Positions 17,162-26,248 of a DNA stretch of 64,000 nucleotides are shown in pieces. Source of the stretch: DATBHW01 sp035307385 (lineage in GTDB: Bacteria; Chloroflexota; Ktedonobacteria; Ktedonobacterales; DATBGS01). Location of the stretch: assembly GCA_035307385.1 (NCBI GenBank), contig DATGID010000023.1, positions 4,724-68,723 on the forward strand. The letters run 5' to 3'. The first letter of the stretch is position 1. Every line of letters starts with the position of its first letter. The notes under the pieces were generated by a model that saw only the letters and a list, made by a program, of their open reading frames with translations, was not told where the DNA came from and did no database searches. Both the position numbers and the translations under genes were made by a program.

Positions 17162-19069
17162 ATGTATAGCCAGCCACCGCCAGGGGGAAGCCAGAACAAC
17201 GCCGCGCCGCAGTACACAGAAGCCATCGCCAGAGAACTCACCTCTCTCAGACAGACCTTGAATCAACTGACAGCCGTCGAGCGCGACCTGGAAAGCCAGC
17301 GCGTGCAGCTTCAGGGCCAGATCAACCGTTATACCGAGCAAGCGCCCATCGCGCGCCGCATGAATCACCCTGACCTGGCAGACGAAGCTATGGCACGGGT
17401 TGCTCAACTTCAACCGGAGCTAGCGCGCGTCCAGGCGCATCTGGCGCAGACTGTCGCGCGCCAGCGGGAGGTGACGAACCGGCAGTTCGCCCTGCTGCGG
17501 CAGACGAGCGCCATCGGCGGCGCATCAGCACCTTCCACCAAGCCCCAGCCATTCAAGCCCGGCAAGCCGAAAAAGCGGCGTCGCGTCGCGCTTGGTTTGA
17601 GCCTGGCGCTCGTTGTGATCGTGCTGGCCGCGCTGGGGCTGTCGCAGGCGCTGCGCGCCACGCCAGGCCAGCCAGCAACGAGCCTGGCCCAGACACAGCC
17701 CACCTCACCACCAACGGCAACCCCATCCCCGTCTCCAACGCCGCTGCCGCCCATACCGGCATTCTCTCCCAACGGCACCGGCCCAACCGACCAGCAATGC
17801 CTGAACGCGCTCGGCGCTCCCTGTTATAGCCCGGAGCAAATTCAGCAAGCCTTCGGGCTGACCGCGCTCTACAAGCACGGCTACGATGGCGCGGGCCAGA
17901 CGATTGTCATCCTGGGCACCGGAAGGACCGGCACGCTGCAAGCTGATCTGCATCACTTCGATCAGACCTGGGGCCTGCCCGACCCGCCCAGCTTTCGGAT
18001 TCTTGAGCCAAACGGCCCGCCCGCCCCTTATACCTGCGCTGACCAGGCGGATGACTTGCAGATCGAGAACACGCTGGATGTCGAATGGGCACACGCCATC
18101 GCTCCTGGGGCTAACATCGTGTTGGTGATTGGTGCCAACAAGCCTCCAGGCGGCTCACCGGAAGATAGTTGTGGTCTTTACGGTCTGGTTGACGCGCTCA
18201 ATTACGCGCTTGATGAAACGCTGGGGCAGGTCGTATCGATTAGTTATGCAGGCAGCGAACTTGGTTATACATTCGAAACAGCCAGCCAGCACGCCCAGGA
18301 TCAGAGCTATTATCAATACGTGGACGTCTCCTTTCGGCAGGCAGCAAGCCAGAACGTGACCGTGCTGGCAGCCGCCGGAGATGAGGGGGCAACAAATTCC
18401 AACGATCTGACAAAATTAAATGCCTATTGGCAGCAGCCGAACATTTCCTGGCCCGCCGATGATCCGTATGTGCTGGCCGTCGGCGGCACCACCCTTCAGA
18501 TACAAGACGCGAGCGGAACCTATGGCGGCGAAAGCGTCTGGAACGACGGAAACGTCGGATACGGCGGAGCCAGCGGCGGCGGCCTCAGTTCAGTCTTCCC
18601 CGCGCCAGACTACCAGTATGGCTTGCTCAATCAAGAACTGTTTCATAACAAACGCGGCATTCCCGATGTGTCCTTCCCTGCGGAGCCAAGCTACGACCTC
18701 TACGCCTCCTTTGAAACCGGCATCATGGGGCAGGTCAACCCTAGCAGATGGAAGCATTGGGACATCACCGGAGGAACCAGCATCGCTACGCCCTGCTGGG
18801 CCGGATTGATCGCCATTGCCAACCAGATGCGTGGTAAGCCGGTGGGCTTCATCCAGCCCGCGCTCTATCGCCTGCGTGGCAAGGGCATGCACGACATCAC
18901 CAGCGGCAACAACAGCTATGGCGGCGTCACCGGCTACAGCGCGCAGCCCGGCTATGATCTGGCCTCCGGATGGGGCACACCCATTGCCAATCAATTCGTG
19001 CCCGACTTGATCGAAGCGCTCGATAATCCTGACTATGGCTGTCCAGGCTATCGGACGCCGTGCGGCTGA
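17162..19069 (+). CDS. Membrane-anchored S53 (sedolisin-type) peptidase with cytoplasmic coiled coil
   Basis: The 635-residue protein begins with a cytoplasmic helical region (about residues 20-110) likely to form a coiled coil. A basic stretch, one membrane span (about 142-162), a Pro/Thr linker and an external S53 peptidase domain follow. The catalytic set is visible: Glu302 and Asp306 in IENTLDVEWAHA, Asp407 in LAAAGDEGAT and Ser540 in GGTSIATPCWAG. Family members normally carry an N-terminal Pro-kumamolisin prodomain; none is visible. The start at 17162 has an AAGGAGG site 12 bases upstream. A paralogue of the same design is at 23212-25068. Confidence 0.9.
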   Translation: MYSQPPPGGSQNNAAPQYTEAIARELTSLRQTLNQLTAVERDLESQRVQLQGQINRYTEQAPIARRMNHPDLADEAMARVAQLQPELARVQAHLAQTVARQREVTNRQFALLRQTSAIGGASAPSTKPQPFKPGKPKKRRRVALGLSLALVVIVLAALGLSQALRATPGQPATSLAQTQPTSPPTATPSPSPTPLPPIPAFSPNGTGPTDQQCLNALGAPCYSPEQIQQAFGLTALYKHGYDGAGQTIVILGTGRTGTLQADLHHFDQTWGLPDPPSFRILEPNGPPAPYTCADQADDLQIENTLDVEWAHAIAPGANIVLVIGANKPPGGSPEDSCGLYGLVDALNYALDETLGQVVSISYAGSELGYTFETASQHAQDQSYYQYVDVSFRQAASQNVTVLAAAGDEGATNSNDLTKLNAYWQQPNISWPADDPYVLAVGGTTLQIQDASGTYGGESVWNDGNVGYGGASGGGLSSVFPAPDYQYGLLNQELFHNKRGIPDVSFPAEPSYDLYASFETGIMGQVNPSRWKHWDITGGTSIATPCWAGLIAIANQMRGKPVGFIQPALYRLRGKGMHDITSGNNSYGGVTGYSAQPGYDLASGWGTPIANQFVPDLIEALDNPDYGCPGYRTPCG

Positions 19070-19426
19070 CCAGAGGGCCGAGACCATCCTTAGTTGACAC
19101 CGCGCCGGGCGCATGGTATCTTCCCAGGCATGAAGAACCGTTTCCTGCCAGGCCCGCCCGGCGCTGGCATCCTCTACCTTCCACGCCTGTGTGGGAATGC
19201 ACTGGCCGCATCAGCCCGGCGCGTTCGCTGATGTGGCAGAACGAGGCGCCACCAGCAATATCCTACTCACCGGGCAAGCTTTGCCCGCAGGTGAGGGTTT
19301 TCCGGTGCTGCCTTCGGCCAGGTTCCCATCTCCTCGTTCTTGCCCTTGACACTCCTGCTGCGTACGTCGCCGGGTCACTCTCTGTCTGCTTTCTATGTTT
19401 CTTCCTTCAAGAGAGGACCATTTACG
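19070..19426 (+). other. Intergenic region with one hairpin
   Basis: No coding sequence is convincing in these 357 bases. A hairpin CTCACC-GGGCAA/TTGCCC-GC-AGGTGAG at 19266-19295 is followed by GGTTTT and may terminate the peptidase transcript. The remainder presumably holds the promoter of the GNAT gene. Confidence 0.4.
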
Positions 19427-20377
19427 ATGCGCACATCTATTCGTTTGCAGCCGCTTCAGCCAGCGACCCACTACCCGCGCCTGGCCGAACTGCGCAGCGC
19501 AGCCAAACCCGAACCGATCACCGTCGAGCAGCTTCAGGAATGGGAAGCGCAAGCGCCCCAGGGCCAGCTTCGCCGACACCAGGTGGCTGTCGACGAGCAG
19601 GGCCAGATCATCGGCTACAATGACGCCGGGCGCGACCCCTGGATGCCGCCCGGCCTCTTCGATGTCGAGGTGCTGGTTGACCCCACCTGGTGTCGGCAGG
19701 GCATTGGCGCGCTGCTCTATCAGGATGCCCTTCAGTTCTGCCAGGCACAGGGAGCCACCCGGCTTCAGGGCATGCTGCGCGACAACTGCCCGCCCTGCCT
19801 GCGCTTTGCCGAGCAGCGCGGCTTTCGCATCGAGCGCCATCGCTTTGAATCCACGCTGGACCTCGACGCCTTTGACGAACGCCGCTTTGCCGGGCATATT
19901 GAAGCCATCGAAGCCAGCGGGATTCACTTCTTTACGCTGGCCGACCTGGGCAACACCAAGGAAGCGCAGCGACGGCTGCACAGCCTGAACGAGCGCATCA
20001 ACCGCGACACGCCAGGCTATCAAAGCTGGCTGACGTTCGAGGCGTTTCAAACGCAGATATGCGGCGCTTCCTGGTTTCGCCCGGATGGGCAGATCGTCGC
20101 GGCAGATGGCGAGAACTGGATAGGCATGGCCGCCGTTGGGTTTTTTGCTAACACCCAGTCGATGTACAACATGTTTACGGGCGTTGACCGCGCCTATCGT
20201 GGGCGCGGCATTGCCCTGGCGCTCAAGCTCCTGACGATTCGCTGTGCCCGCGCCTACAACGCTCGCTATGTGCGCACGCACAACGATTCCGAAAACGCGC
20301 CCATGCTGGCCGTCAACCGCAAGCTGGGGTATCGCCCGGAACCGGGCCTCTATCGCGTCGCACTGGACCTGCGCTAG
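19427..20377 (+). CDS. Tandem GNAT N-acetyltransferase
   Basis: The ATG at 19427 follows GAGAGGA. The 316-residue protein holds two GNAT-type acetyl-CoA-binding domains. The first has WCRQGIGALLYQDAL (about residues 84-100); the second has YRGRGIALALKLLTI followed by NDSENAPMLAVNRKLGY. Tandem GNATs act on small amines or antibiotics in some cases, but the substrate here is unknown. A gene of the same plan is at 61184-62161. Confidence 0.85.
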   Translation: MRTSIRLQPLQPATHYPRLAELRSAAKPEPITVEQLQEWEAQAPQGQLRRHQVAVDEQGQIIGYNDAGRDPWMPPGLFDVEVLVDPTWCRQGIGALLYQDALQFCQAQGATRLQGMLRDNCPPCLRFAEQRGFRIERHRFESTLDLDAFDERRFAGHIEAIEASGIHFFTLADLGNTKEAQRRLHSLNERINRDTPGYQSWLTFEAFQTQICGASWFRPDGQIVAADGENWIGMAAVGFFANTQSMYNMFTGVDRAYRGRGIALALKLLTIRCARAYNARYVRTHNDSENAPMLAVNRKLGYRPEPGLYRVALDLR

Positions 20378-20527
20378 AGACACTCCAGAGTTCGCTCGGC
20401 CCGCCTGTCCTTGATGAAGGGCAGGCGGGCCGAGCACTCTTCTTGACTTTTCAAGCAATCCCTTCTCTGCTAGACTATCTCTAACAACGAGGTAGAAGGT
20501 TCTTTCCAAGCCAGGAGGAAATGCCAG

Positions 20528-22099
20528 ATGACAGAGAAGGTTTATCGCAGCGAACTTACCCCCGTCAGCTTCTTGCGCCGCAGCGCCTCCGTCTTTCCCG
20601 ACAAAACCGCCGTCGTTCATGGCGAACGACGCTACACCTATCGCCAGTTTGAGGAGCGCGTCAACCGGCTGGCCTCGGCTCTGCGCGCCGCTGGCATGCA
20701 GAAGCATGATCGCGTCGCCTTCCTCGCGCCCAACATCCCGCCGCTGCTGGAGGCGCACTTTGGCGTGCCTGCCGCTGGCGGCATCCTGGTTGCCATCAAT
20801 ACGCGCCTGTCCGCCTCGGAGATCAGCTATATCTTGCAGCATTCTGGCGCGCGCTTCCTCTTCGTAGATGCCGAGCTTGAGCATCTGGTGGAAGACTCGT
20901 CGGGCATCGCGGTGACGCGCATTCTGGATACCGGCGCGTCCGATGACCCCTACGAGGCGTTTCTGGCGGGAGGCTCGCCGGAGCCGGTTACAAGCTGGCT
21001 GGAGGACGAAGAAGAAACGATCTCGATCAACTATACTTCTGGCACCACCGGCAAGCCCAAGGGCGTCATGTACACGCATCGCGGAGGCTATATGAATGGC
21101 CTGGGCGAAGTCATCGAAACCAGCATGACCTTTGAAAGCGTCTACCTCTGGACACTGCCCATGTTCCACTGCAACGGCTGGTGCTTCACCTGGGGCGTTA
21201 CCGCCGTTGCGGGCACGCACGTCTGCCTGCGCAAGCTCGACCCGGCGCGCGTTTGGGAACTGATCGAAAGCGAGGGCGTCACCCACTTCTGCGGCGCGCC
21301 CACCGTGCATATCTCGCTGGTCAACTCGCCCAGCGCGCACCAGCTCAGCCGCCAGGTGACGGTTACCGTGGCGGGCGCGCCGCCGTCGCCCACGCTGCTG
21401 GGGCAGATGCGCCAGGTCGGCTTCCGCCCCATCCACGTCTATGGCCTCACCGAAACCTATGGACCGCACACCGTCTGCGAATGGCACCCCGAATGGGCCG
21501 AGCGCTCCGCCGATGAGCAAGCGCGGCTGCTTGCCCGGCAGGGCCAGTGCTACGTGATTGCCGATGGCCTGCGGGTCGCCGATGCCAACATGAACGATGT
21601 GCCCCGCAACGGCGAAACCATGGGCGAAGTGCTGATGCGCGGCAACAACGCCGCCAAGGGCTACTTCAACGATGAGGCGGCAACGGCCCGCGCCTTCGAG
21701 GGCGGCTGGTTCCACTCCGGCGACGTGGCCGTCTGGCATCCCGACGGCTATATCGAACTGCGCGACCGCAAGAAAGATATCATCATCTCTGGCGGCGAAA
21801 ACATCTCCACTATCGAGGTCGAGCAGATGGTGGCGCGCTATCCCGCCGTGCTGGAATGCGCCGTGGTCGCCATCCCCGACGAGCAGTGGGGCGAGCGCCC
21901 CAAAGCCTTTGTCACCCTCAAGCCCGGCCAGACGGCCACCGAAGCCGACATTATCACCTTCTGCCGCGAGCACATGGCGCACTTCAAGTGCCCCGCCGCC
22001 GTCGAGTTCGGCGATCTGCCCAAGACCTCCACCGGCAAAGTGCAGAAATACGTGCTGCGCGAAAAAGAATGGGCCGGGCGCGACAAACGCATCAATTAG
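20528..22099 (+). CDS. Acyl-CoA synthetase (AMP-forming, FadD/AMP-ligase family)
   Basis: The 523-residue enzyme has the full set of adenylation motifs: phosphate loop YTSGTTGKPKG, YGLTETYGPH, HSGDVAVWHPDGYIELRDRKKD and the C-terminal catalytic Lys in PKTSTGKVQKY. It should activate a carboxylic acid, probably a fatty acid, to its acyl-CoA through an acyl-adenylate. Chain length is not readable. AGGAGG precedes the ATG. It ends beside a 58-bp palindrome shared with the convergent epimerase gene. Confidence 0.95.
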   Translation: MTEKVYRSELTPVSFLRRSASVFPDKTAVVHGERRYTYRQFEERVNRLASALRAAGMQKHDRVAFLAPNIPPLLEAHFGVPAAGGILVAINTRLSASEISYILQHSGARFLFVDAELEHLVEDSSGIAVTRILDTGASDDPYEAFLAGGSPEPVTSWLEDEEETISINYTSGTTGKPKGVMYTHRGGYMNGLGEVIETSMTFESVYLWTLPMFHCNGWCFTWGVTAVAGTHVCLRKLDPARVWELIESEGVTHFCGAPTVHISLVNSPSAHQLSRQVTVTVAGAPPSPTLLGQMRQVGFRPIHVYGLTETYGPHTVCEWHPEWAERSADEQARLLARQGQCYVIADGLRVADANMNDVPRNGETMGEVLMRGNNAAKGYFNDEAATARAFEGGWFHSGDVAVWHPDGYIELRDRKKDIIISGGENISTIEVEQMVARYPAVLECAVVAIPDEQWGERPKAFVTLKPGQTATEADIITFCREHMAHFKCPAAVEFGDLPKTSTGKVQKYVLREKEWAGRDKRIN

Positions 22100-22105
22100 A
22101 TAGAA

Positions 22106-22163
22106 GATGCACAAGGATGGGCCTGTCAGGCAGCGCTGCCTGACAGGCCCATCCTTGTGCATC
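22106..22163. terminator. 58-bp perfect palindrome between convergent genes
   Basis: Bases 22106-22134 are the exact reverse complement of 22135-22163, with no loop. It sits between two convergent stop codons and overlaps the stop of the minus-strand gene, so it probably works as a bidirectional terminator. No U-tract is present. Confidence 0.8.
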
Positions 22164-23151
22164 AGGCTTTGACCGCCATCCCCAGCAAATGCATCTCGTG
22201 ACGCAGCGTCTCGGCCAGTCCTTCTTCCAGCGGGCGCGGGTGATAGTCCCATTCGCGCTGCGCTCTGGCCGATGTGCCCAGGTAGGTGACGCCCGCACTC
22301 ACACGCAGATATTCAGCGCTGTACTGCTCAGGCATTGGGACAACCTTCTCAGTCACGCCCACCAATGAGGACGCCGTGCGCAACAGCCCCGGCGACACAT
22401 GGCGCGGCGCGGGCACGCCGGTAATGCGCTGGGCCATATCCATCGCCTCGACCAGTGTATGCGACGGCCCGGCAATGATATAGTGCTCGCCTGCCTTGCC
22501 CTTTTCCATGCCCAGGACATGCGCGCGGGCAATATCATCCACGTGCCCCCAGGAATAGGCCGTGCCGCTTGGAATCACGGGCAGCTTGTGTTGCAGATAT
22601 TGAATAAATGTCGTGCGCACCGAACTGGTGTCGCCGGGGCCATAAATCACGCCGGGCATCACAATCACCAGCGGCAGCCCCTCGGCCATCATGGGCGCGG
22701 CCACTTCATAATGCGCCGCCCATTTCGTGCGGTCATATTCGCTGATGTGCGGGCCGCGATATTCACAGCTTTCATCCACAATCTTGCCGTGCGTATCGGA
22801 GTTGATCGCCAGCGTGCTGGTATAGACGCCCTTGGGAATGCCCAACTCGCGCATCAGTTCCAGCACGTTGCGCGTGCCCTGAATGTTGATCTGCGCGCCG
22901 GGCGATTTGTCGCGCACGCCCAGCTTATACCACCCCGCGATATGAAAGATGCCATCCACGTCCTGCATCGGCGCGCGCATGCTTTCCTTGTCGGCCACAT
23001 CACCCTGATGCAGCGTCACACCAAGCGCGGTCAGGTCGTTCGCCTTGTCCGGGCTGCGCACCACGGCCACCACCTGATGTCCTGCCTCCACTAACTGGCG
23101 CGTCACATGGCTGCCGACAAAGCCTGTTGCGCCAGTTACAAAATATTTCAT
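22162..23151 (-). CDS. NAD-dependent epimerase/dehydratase family protein
   Basis: The start at 23151 gives a 329-residue extended short-chain dehydrogenase, and AGGAGA lies upstream. It has the nucleotide-binding GATGFVGS motif at the N-terminus, an acidic DVAD segment, catalytic Ser/Thr in YTSTLAINS and the YDRTK Tyr-Lys pair. The substrate class could be a sugar nucleotide or a dihydroflavonol-like compound. It converges on the acyl-CoA synthetase gene. Confidence 0.9.
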   Translation of the reverse strand: MKYFVTGATGFVGSHVTRQLVEAGHQVVAVVRSPDKANDLTALGVTLHQGDVADKESMRAPMQDVDGIFHIAGWYKLGVRDKSPGAQINIQGTRNVLELMRELGIPKGVYTSTLAINSDTHGKIVDESCEYRGPHISEYDRTKWAAHYEVAAPMMAEGLPLVIVMPGVIYGPGDTSSVRTTFIQYLQHKLPVIPSGTAYSWGHVDDIARAHVLGMEKGKAGEHYIIAGPSHTLVEAMDMAQRITGVPAPRHVSPGLLRTASSLVGVTEKVVPMPEQYSAEYLRVSAGVTYLGTSARAQREWDYHPRPLEEGLAETLRHEMHLLGMAVKA

Positions 23152-23211
23152 TGCCCTGTCTTCTCCTCTGAGGATGCACGCTGCATTGCAGCACAAACGT
23201 GCCAGGCAGGG

Positions 23212-25068
23212 TCAGCTTTGCTGCTCGGCGGTTCGCACCAGATCGGGAATAAACTGATCGGCAATCGGTGTGCCCCACCCACTGACGAGATCAAAGCCTT
23301 TGAGCGCCAGATAACCGGTCACGTTATGAAAACTATTTGAGCCGGTGGTGATGTCGTGCATCCCCTTGCCTTGCAGGGCATAAAGCGCGGGCTGGATGAG
23401 TCCCAGCGGCTGGCCGCGCACCTGATTGGCGATGGCGATCAGCCCTGCCCAGCAGGGCGCGCTGATGCTGGTGCCTCCAACAACATCCCAGTCGCGCCAC
23501 TGCGGATTGACCTGGCCCAGACTGGACGTGTCAGACGTGTTACCAGAGTCGTAGATGAGGAAACCATCCGCCGGAAAAGCTACATCGGGGATCGCGCGCT
23601 GGCCGTGGAACAGGTTTTGATTGGGCACCTGCTTCTGATACGCTGGCTCAGAAAAAACGGCGCTGAGGCCCCCACCAGTAGAACCAATCTTCGGGTCATT
23701 CCAGACCGTTTCGCTCTGGTAGTCGTTCGCCGCATCCAGGCTCAGGGTCGTGCCACCGACCGCCAACACATTGGGGTCGGAAGCAGGCCAGGAAACATTA
23801 GGCCGGGTCCAATAGGAATTAGGATTGTTGATATCATTGGGGTTGGTGACGCCATCATCCCCCGTGGCGGCCAGCACGGTGATATGCTGCGCGGCGGCTT
23901 GCTGGAAGAGCGTAGCGCCTTGCTGATAATATTGCTGCTCGTTCGCCTTATCGCTCGGAGTATCGGTATCCAGGCCCAATTCACTGCTGCCCAGGCTCAT
24001 CGAAAGCACCTGCCCCAAGCGATGCGTGATGGTATAGTTCACATCCTCTTGTATGGTGAGGTCGCCTGAGCAATTTTCCTGAAGGTTGTCGCCCACATGG
24101 TTGCTGCCCAGCACAACCACAATCTTCGCGCCAGGGGCAATGGCATGCGCCCATTCGACATCCAGCGTGGTTTCTCCCTCCAGATAATCGATGCCGCCCG
24201 GGCAGGTATAGGGCGCGGGTGGGCCATGCGGCGTCACAATCGTCAGGGTGGGGTCGGGCAGGCCCCAGGTCTGGTCGAAGTGACTCAGGTCCGCTTGCAC
24301 GGTCGTGGTGTGGCCTGCATCCAGCAAGACAATCGTCTGCCCCTTGCCATCATAGCCGCTGCGATAGAGCGGGTTCAGGCGAAAGGCTTGCTGAATCTCC
24401 TCTGGACTCAAGCAGGAAGTGGCAAGATGGCTGACACAATACTGATTGCTCGGAAGATTGCCAGCAGCCTGATAGATAGGCTGATTATCGCTGGAGAGCG
24501 TGATGGGCCGCGGCGTGGGTCTCACAGTGGTCGTCGTCGATGCTGGCTGGAGATGCAAGGCCAAACCCAGCGAAGCCAGCACCACGACCAGAACTGTGAC
24601 CCCTGCCAGCCAGAGCCAACGCACGCGCCCACGGCGGCGCGGCGGCGGGACCGGCAGCGCGGCGGGAGCAGACGGGGCAGGAGCCTGGGCCAGCATATCG
24701 TGCAGGCGGAAATCGGCCTGGCGCTGGGCTGACTGCAAAGCGCTCAACTGACCTTGCAGGTATTGCTGCCGCGCGGCAATTTGCTGTTTGCGCGCCGCAA
24801 CCTGCCCAAGCTGGCCCTGAAGATTGTTCGCAGCAGCCAGCGCCCTGGCGCGCTGATCTATCGCCCAATTATAGTAGTCAGGCCGATTGGCTTGCTGGGC
24901 CTGATACGCCTGCTGTGATGCTTCGTTGATCTGCTGGGTTGTCTGCGCCTGCTGGGCAAACAGACGCTGCTCATCGAAGGTGAGTTGGGTGAAAGCCTGC
25001 TGTAAGGCTTGCAGTTCTCGGAGCGTGGCTGTTTCTTGATCGGTGCGTCCCTCCGATCCGGCGTCCAT
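23212..25068 (-). CDS. Membrane-anchored S53 (sedolisin-type) peptidase, second copy
   Basis: This 618-residue protein repeats the design of 17162-19069: Gln-rich cytoplasmic coiled coil (about residues 10-110), one membrane span near 150-172, Thr/Pro linker, and S53 domain. Active-site residues are Glu299 and Asp303 in GETTLDVEWAHA, Asp in LAATGDDGVT and Ser534 in GGTSISAPCWAG. No prodomain is seen. AGGAGG precedes the ATG. The opposite orientation and sequence divergence suggest an old duplication. Confidence 0.9.
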   Translation of the reverse strand: MDAGSEGRTDQETATLRELQALQQAFTQLTFDEQRLFAQQAQTTQQINEASQQAYQAQQANRPDYYNWAIDQRARALAAANNLQGQLGQVAARKQQIAARQQYLQGQLSALQSAQRQADFRLHDMLAQAPAPSAPAALPVPPPRRRGRVRWLWLAGVTVLVVVLASLGLALHLQPASTTTTVRPTPRPITLSSDNQPIYQAAGNLPSNQYCVSHLATSCLSPEEIQQAFRLNPLYRSGYDGKGQTIVLLDAGHTTTVQADLSHFDQTWGLPDPTLTIVTPHGPPAPYTCPGGIDYLEGETTLDVEWAHAIAPGAKIVVVLGSNHVGDNLQENCSGDLTIQEDVNYTITHRLGQVLSMSLGSSELGLDTDTPSDKANEQQYYQQGATLFQQAAAQHITVLAATGDDGVTNPNDINNPNSYWTRPNVSWPASDPNVLAVGGTTLSLDAANDYQSETVWNDPKIGSTGGGLSAVFSEPAYQKQVPNQNLFHGQRAIPDVAFPADGFLIYDSGNTSDTSSLGQVNPQWRDWDVVGGTSISAPCWAGLIAIANQVRGQPLGLIQPALYALQGKGMHDITTGSNSFHNVTGYLALKGFDLVSGWGTPIADQFIPDLVRTAEQQS

Positions 25069-25303
25069 CTCGTTTCCTCCTGTTGCGTCTGGCTAAACTC
25101 CTGTGTAAGCCTATATCGCTTCCTCGGAAAAGTCAAGGGAGTTTGCTTTTGAAGAACTGATCTGGTGACAGAGCCGCCAGCATGGTATACTGGCTGCGCA
25201 GGCGAGGGACAGGTGACAAGCCTGCCAGATTACGGCTGATCGCTCGCAGACGGTCGGCTCTGCGCTGACCGTCGCCAGGCACCTTGGAAGGAGACCTTGT
25301 TCA

Positions 25304-26197
25304 ATGGCAAACATCCCTCAAGGGCAGGGGCAGGCGGCTCCTGGCTCCCGCCACACGTACATCTTCGACCCGGAAAATGCGGCAGAGTTGGCCCGACTGG
25401 AGCGGCAGGGCAGCCTGGTGACCACCGGCATGGGTGGCATTCTGCCCGAGTGGGACAACGCCTTGCCCGCTGGCATCGAGCATGTCATCGACCTGGGCTG
25501 TGGGCCAGGCGCCTGGGTGCGGCAGGTTGCCACCCGCTGCCCGCAGACACAGGTGACCGGTCTGGACGTAAGCGAGATCATGGTTGCATTCGCCCAGGCG
25601 CGCGCCGAGGAGGCGCAGCTTCCCAACGCCCATTTCATCCAGGGCAATCTGCTGGAGCCGCTCAATCTACCTGACGCTTCCTTCGATCTGGTCAACGAGC
25701 GCCTGCTGGGAGCCGTGTTGCAGCGGGATCGCTGGCCGGACTTCCTGCGAGAATGCCTGCGCGTGACCAAAGCGGGCGGAAGAATGCGCGCAACGGAGCC
25801 GAACGAAATCTGGCGCGATAGCCAACCGGCCTGGGAGCAGTTCACGCTGTGGGAACGTATGATGTTTGACCGCGGCGGCTATGGCTTTGGCGCCAATGTG
25901 CCAGAAACCGACTTGAATCTCGCGCCGACGATCAGTAAACTCATGGAAGAAGTAGGCTGGAGCGAGGTCGTCACGCAGGAATATGTCGTCGATTTTTCGT
26001 TTGGCTCCGAACTGTATGAGGGCATGGGCCAGAACGTGAAGATCGCCACCAAAGGCTTTGAACCCATCATGCTGCGCCTGGGCATCACGACGGCAGAGGA
26101 GTTCCAGCAGACATATGAAGCCATGGTCAGGGAGATGGAATCCGAGGATTTCAAAGGCTACTGGCGCTTCTATACCATCTCTGCCAGAAAACCATAA
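25304..26197 (+). CDS. Class I SAM-dependent methyltransferase
   Basis: The 297-residue protein has the motif HVIDLGCGPGAWVRQ near residue 62 and an acidic loop GLDVSEIM, followed by LNLPDASFDLVNERLLGAV and a typical VTKAGGRMRATEPN strand. GGAAGGAG precedes the ATG. It belongs to the general Methyltransf_25/11 group; the substrate is unknown. It is followed by an SHMT-like gene on the same strand 51 bp downstream. Confidence 0.88.
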   Translation: MANIPQGQGQAAPGSRHTYIFDPENAAELARLERQGSLVTTGMGGILPEWDNALPAGIEHVIDLGCGPGAWVRQVATRCPQTQVTGLDVSEIMVAFAQARAEEAQLPNAHFIQGNLLEPLNLPDASFDLVNERLLGAVLQRDRWPDFLRECLRVTKAGGRMRATEPNEIWRDSQPAWEQFTLWERMMFDRGGYGFGANVPETDLNLAPTISKLMEEVGWSEVVTQEYVVDFSFGSELYEGMGQNVKIATKGFEPIMLRLGITTAEEFQQTYEAMVREMESEDFKGYWRFYTISARKP

Positions 26198-26248
26198 ACA
26201 GCTTGTCTGGCAAGACCATCCGCGCCGCTAGATAATGGAGACAAACGT

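Noticed and set aside
19211..22252. 1013-codon open frame on the minus strand
   Set aside because: It lies opposite the acyl-CoA synthetase and GNAT genes, has low-complexity His/Gly/Ala-rich composition and no ribosome site. It is a shadow of GC-rich coding DNA.
25179..25198. Shared 14-mer CAGCATGGTATACT at 13684 and 25180
   Set aside because: It mainly reflects a common -10 region; flanking bases do not align.
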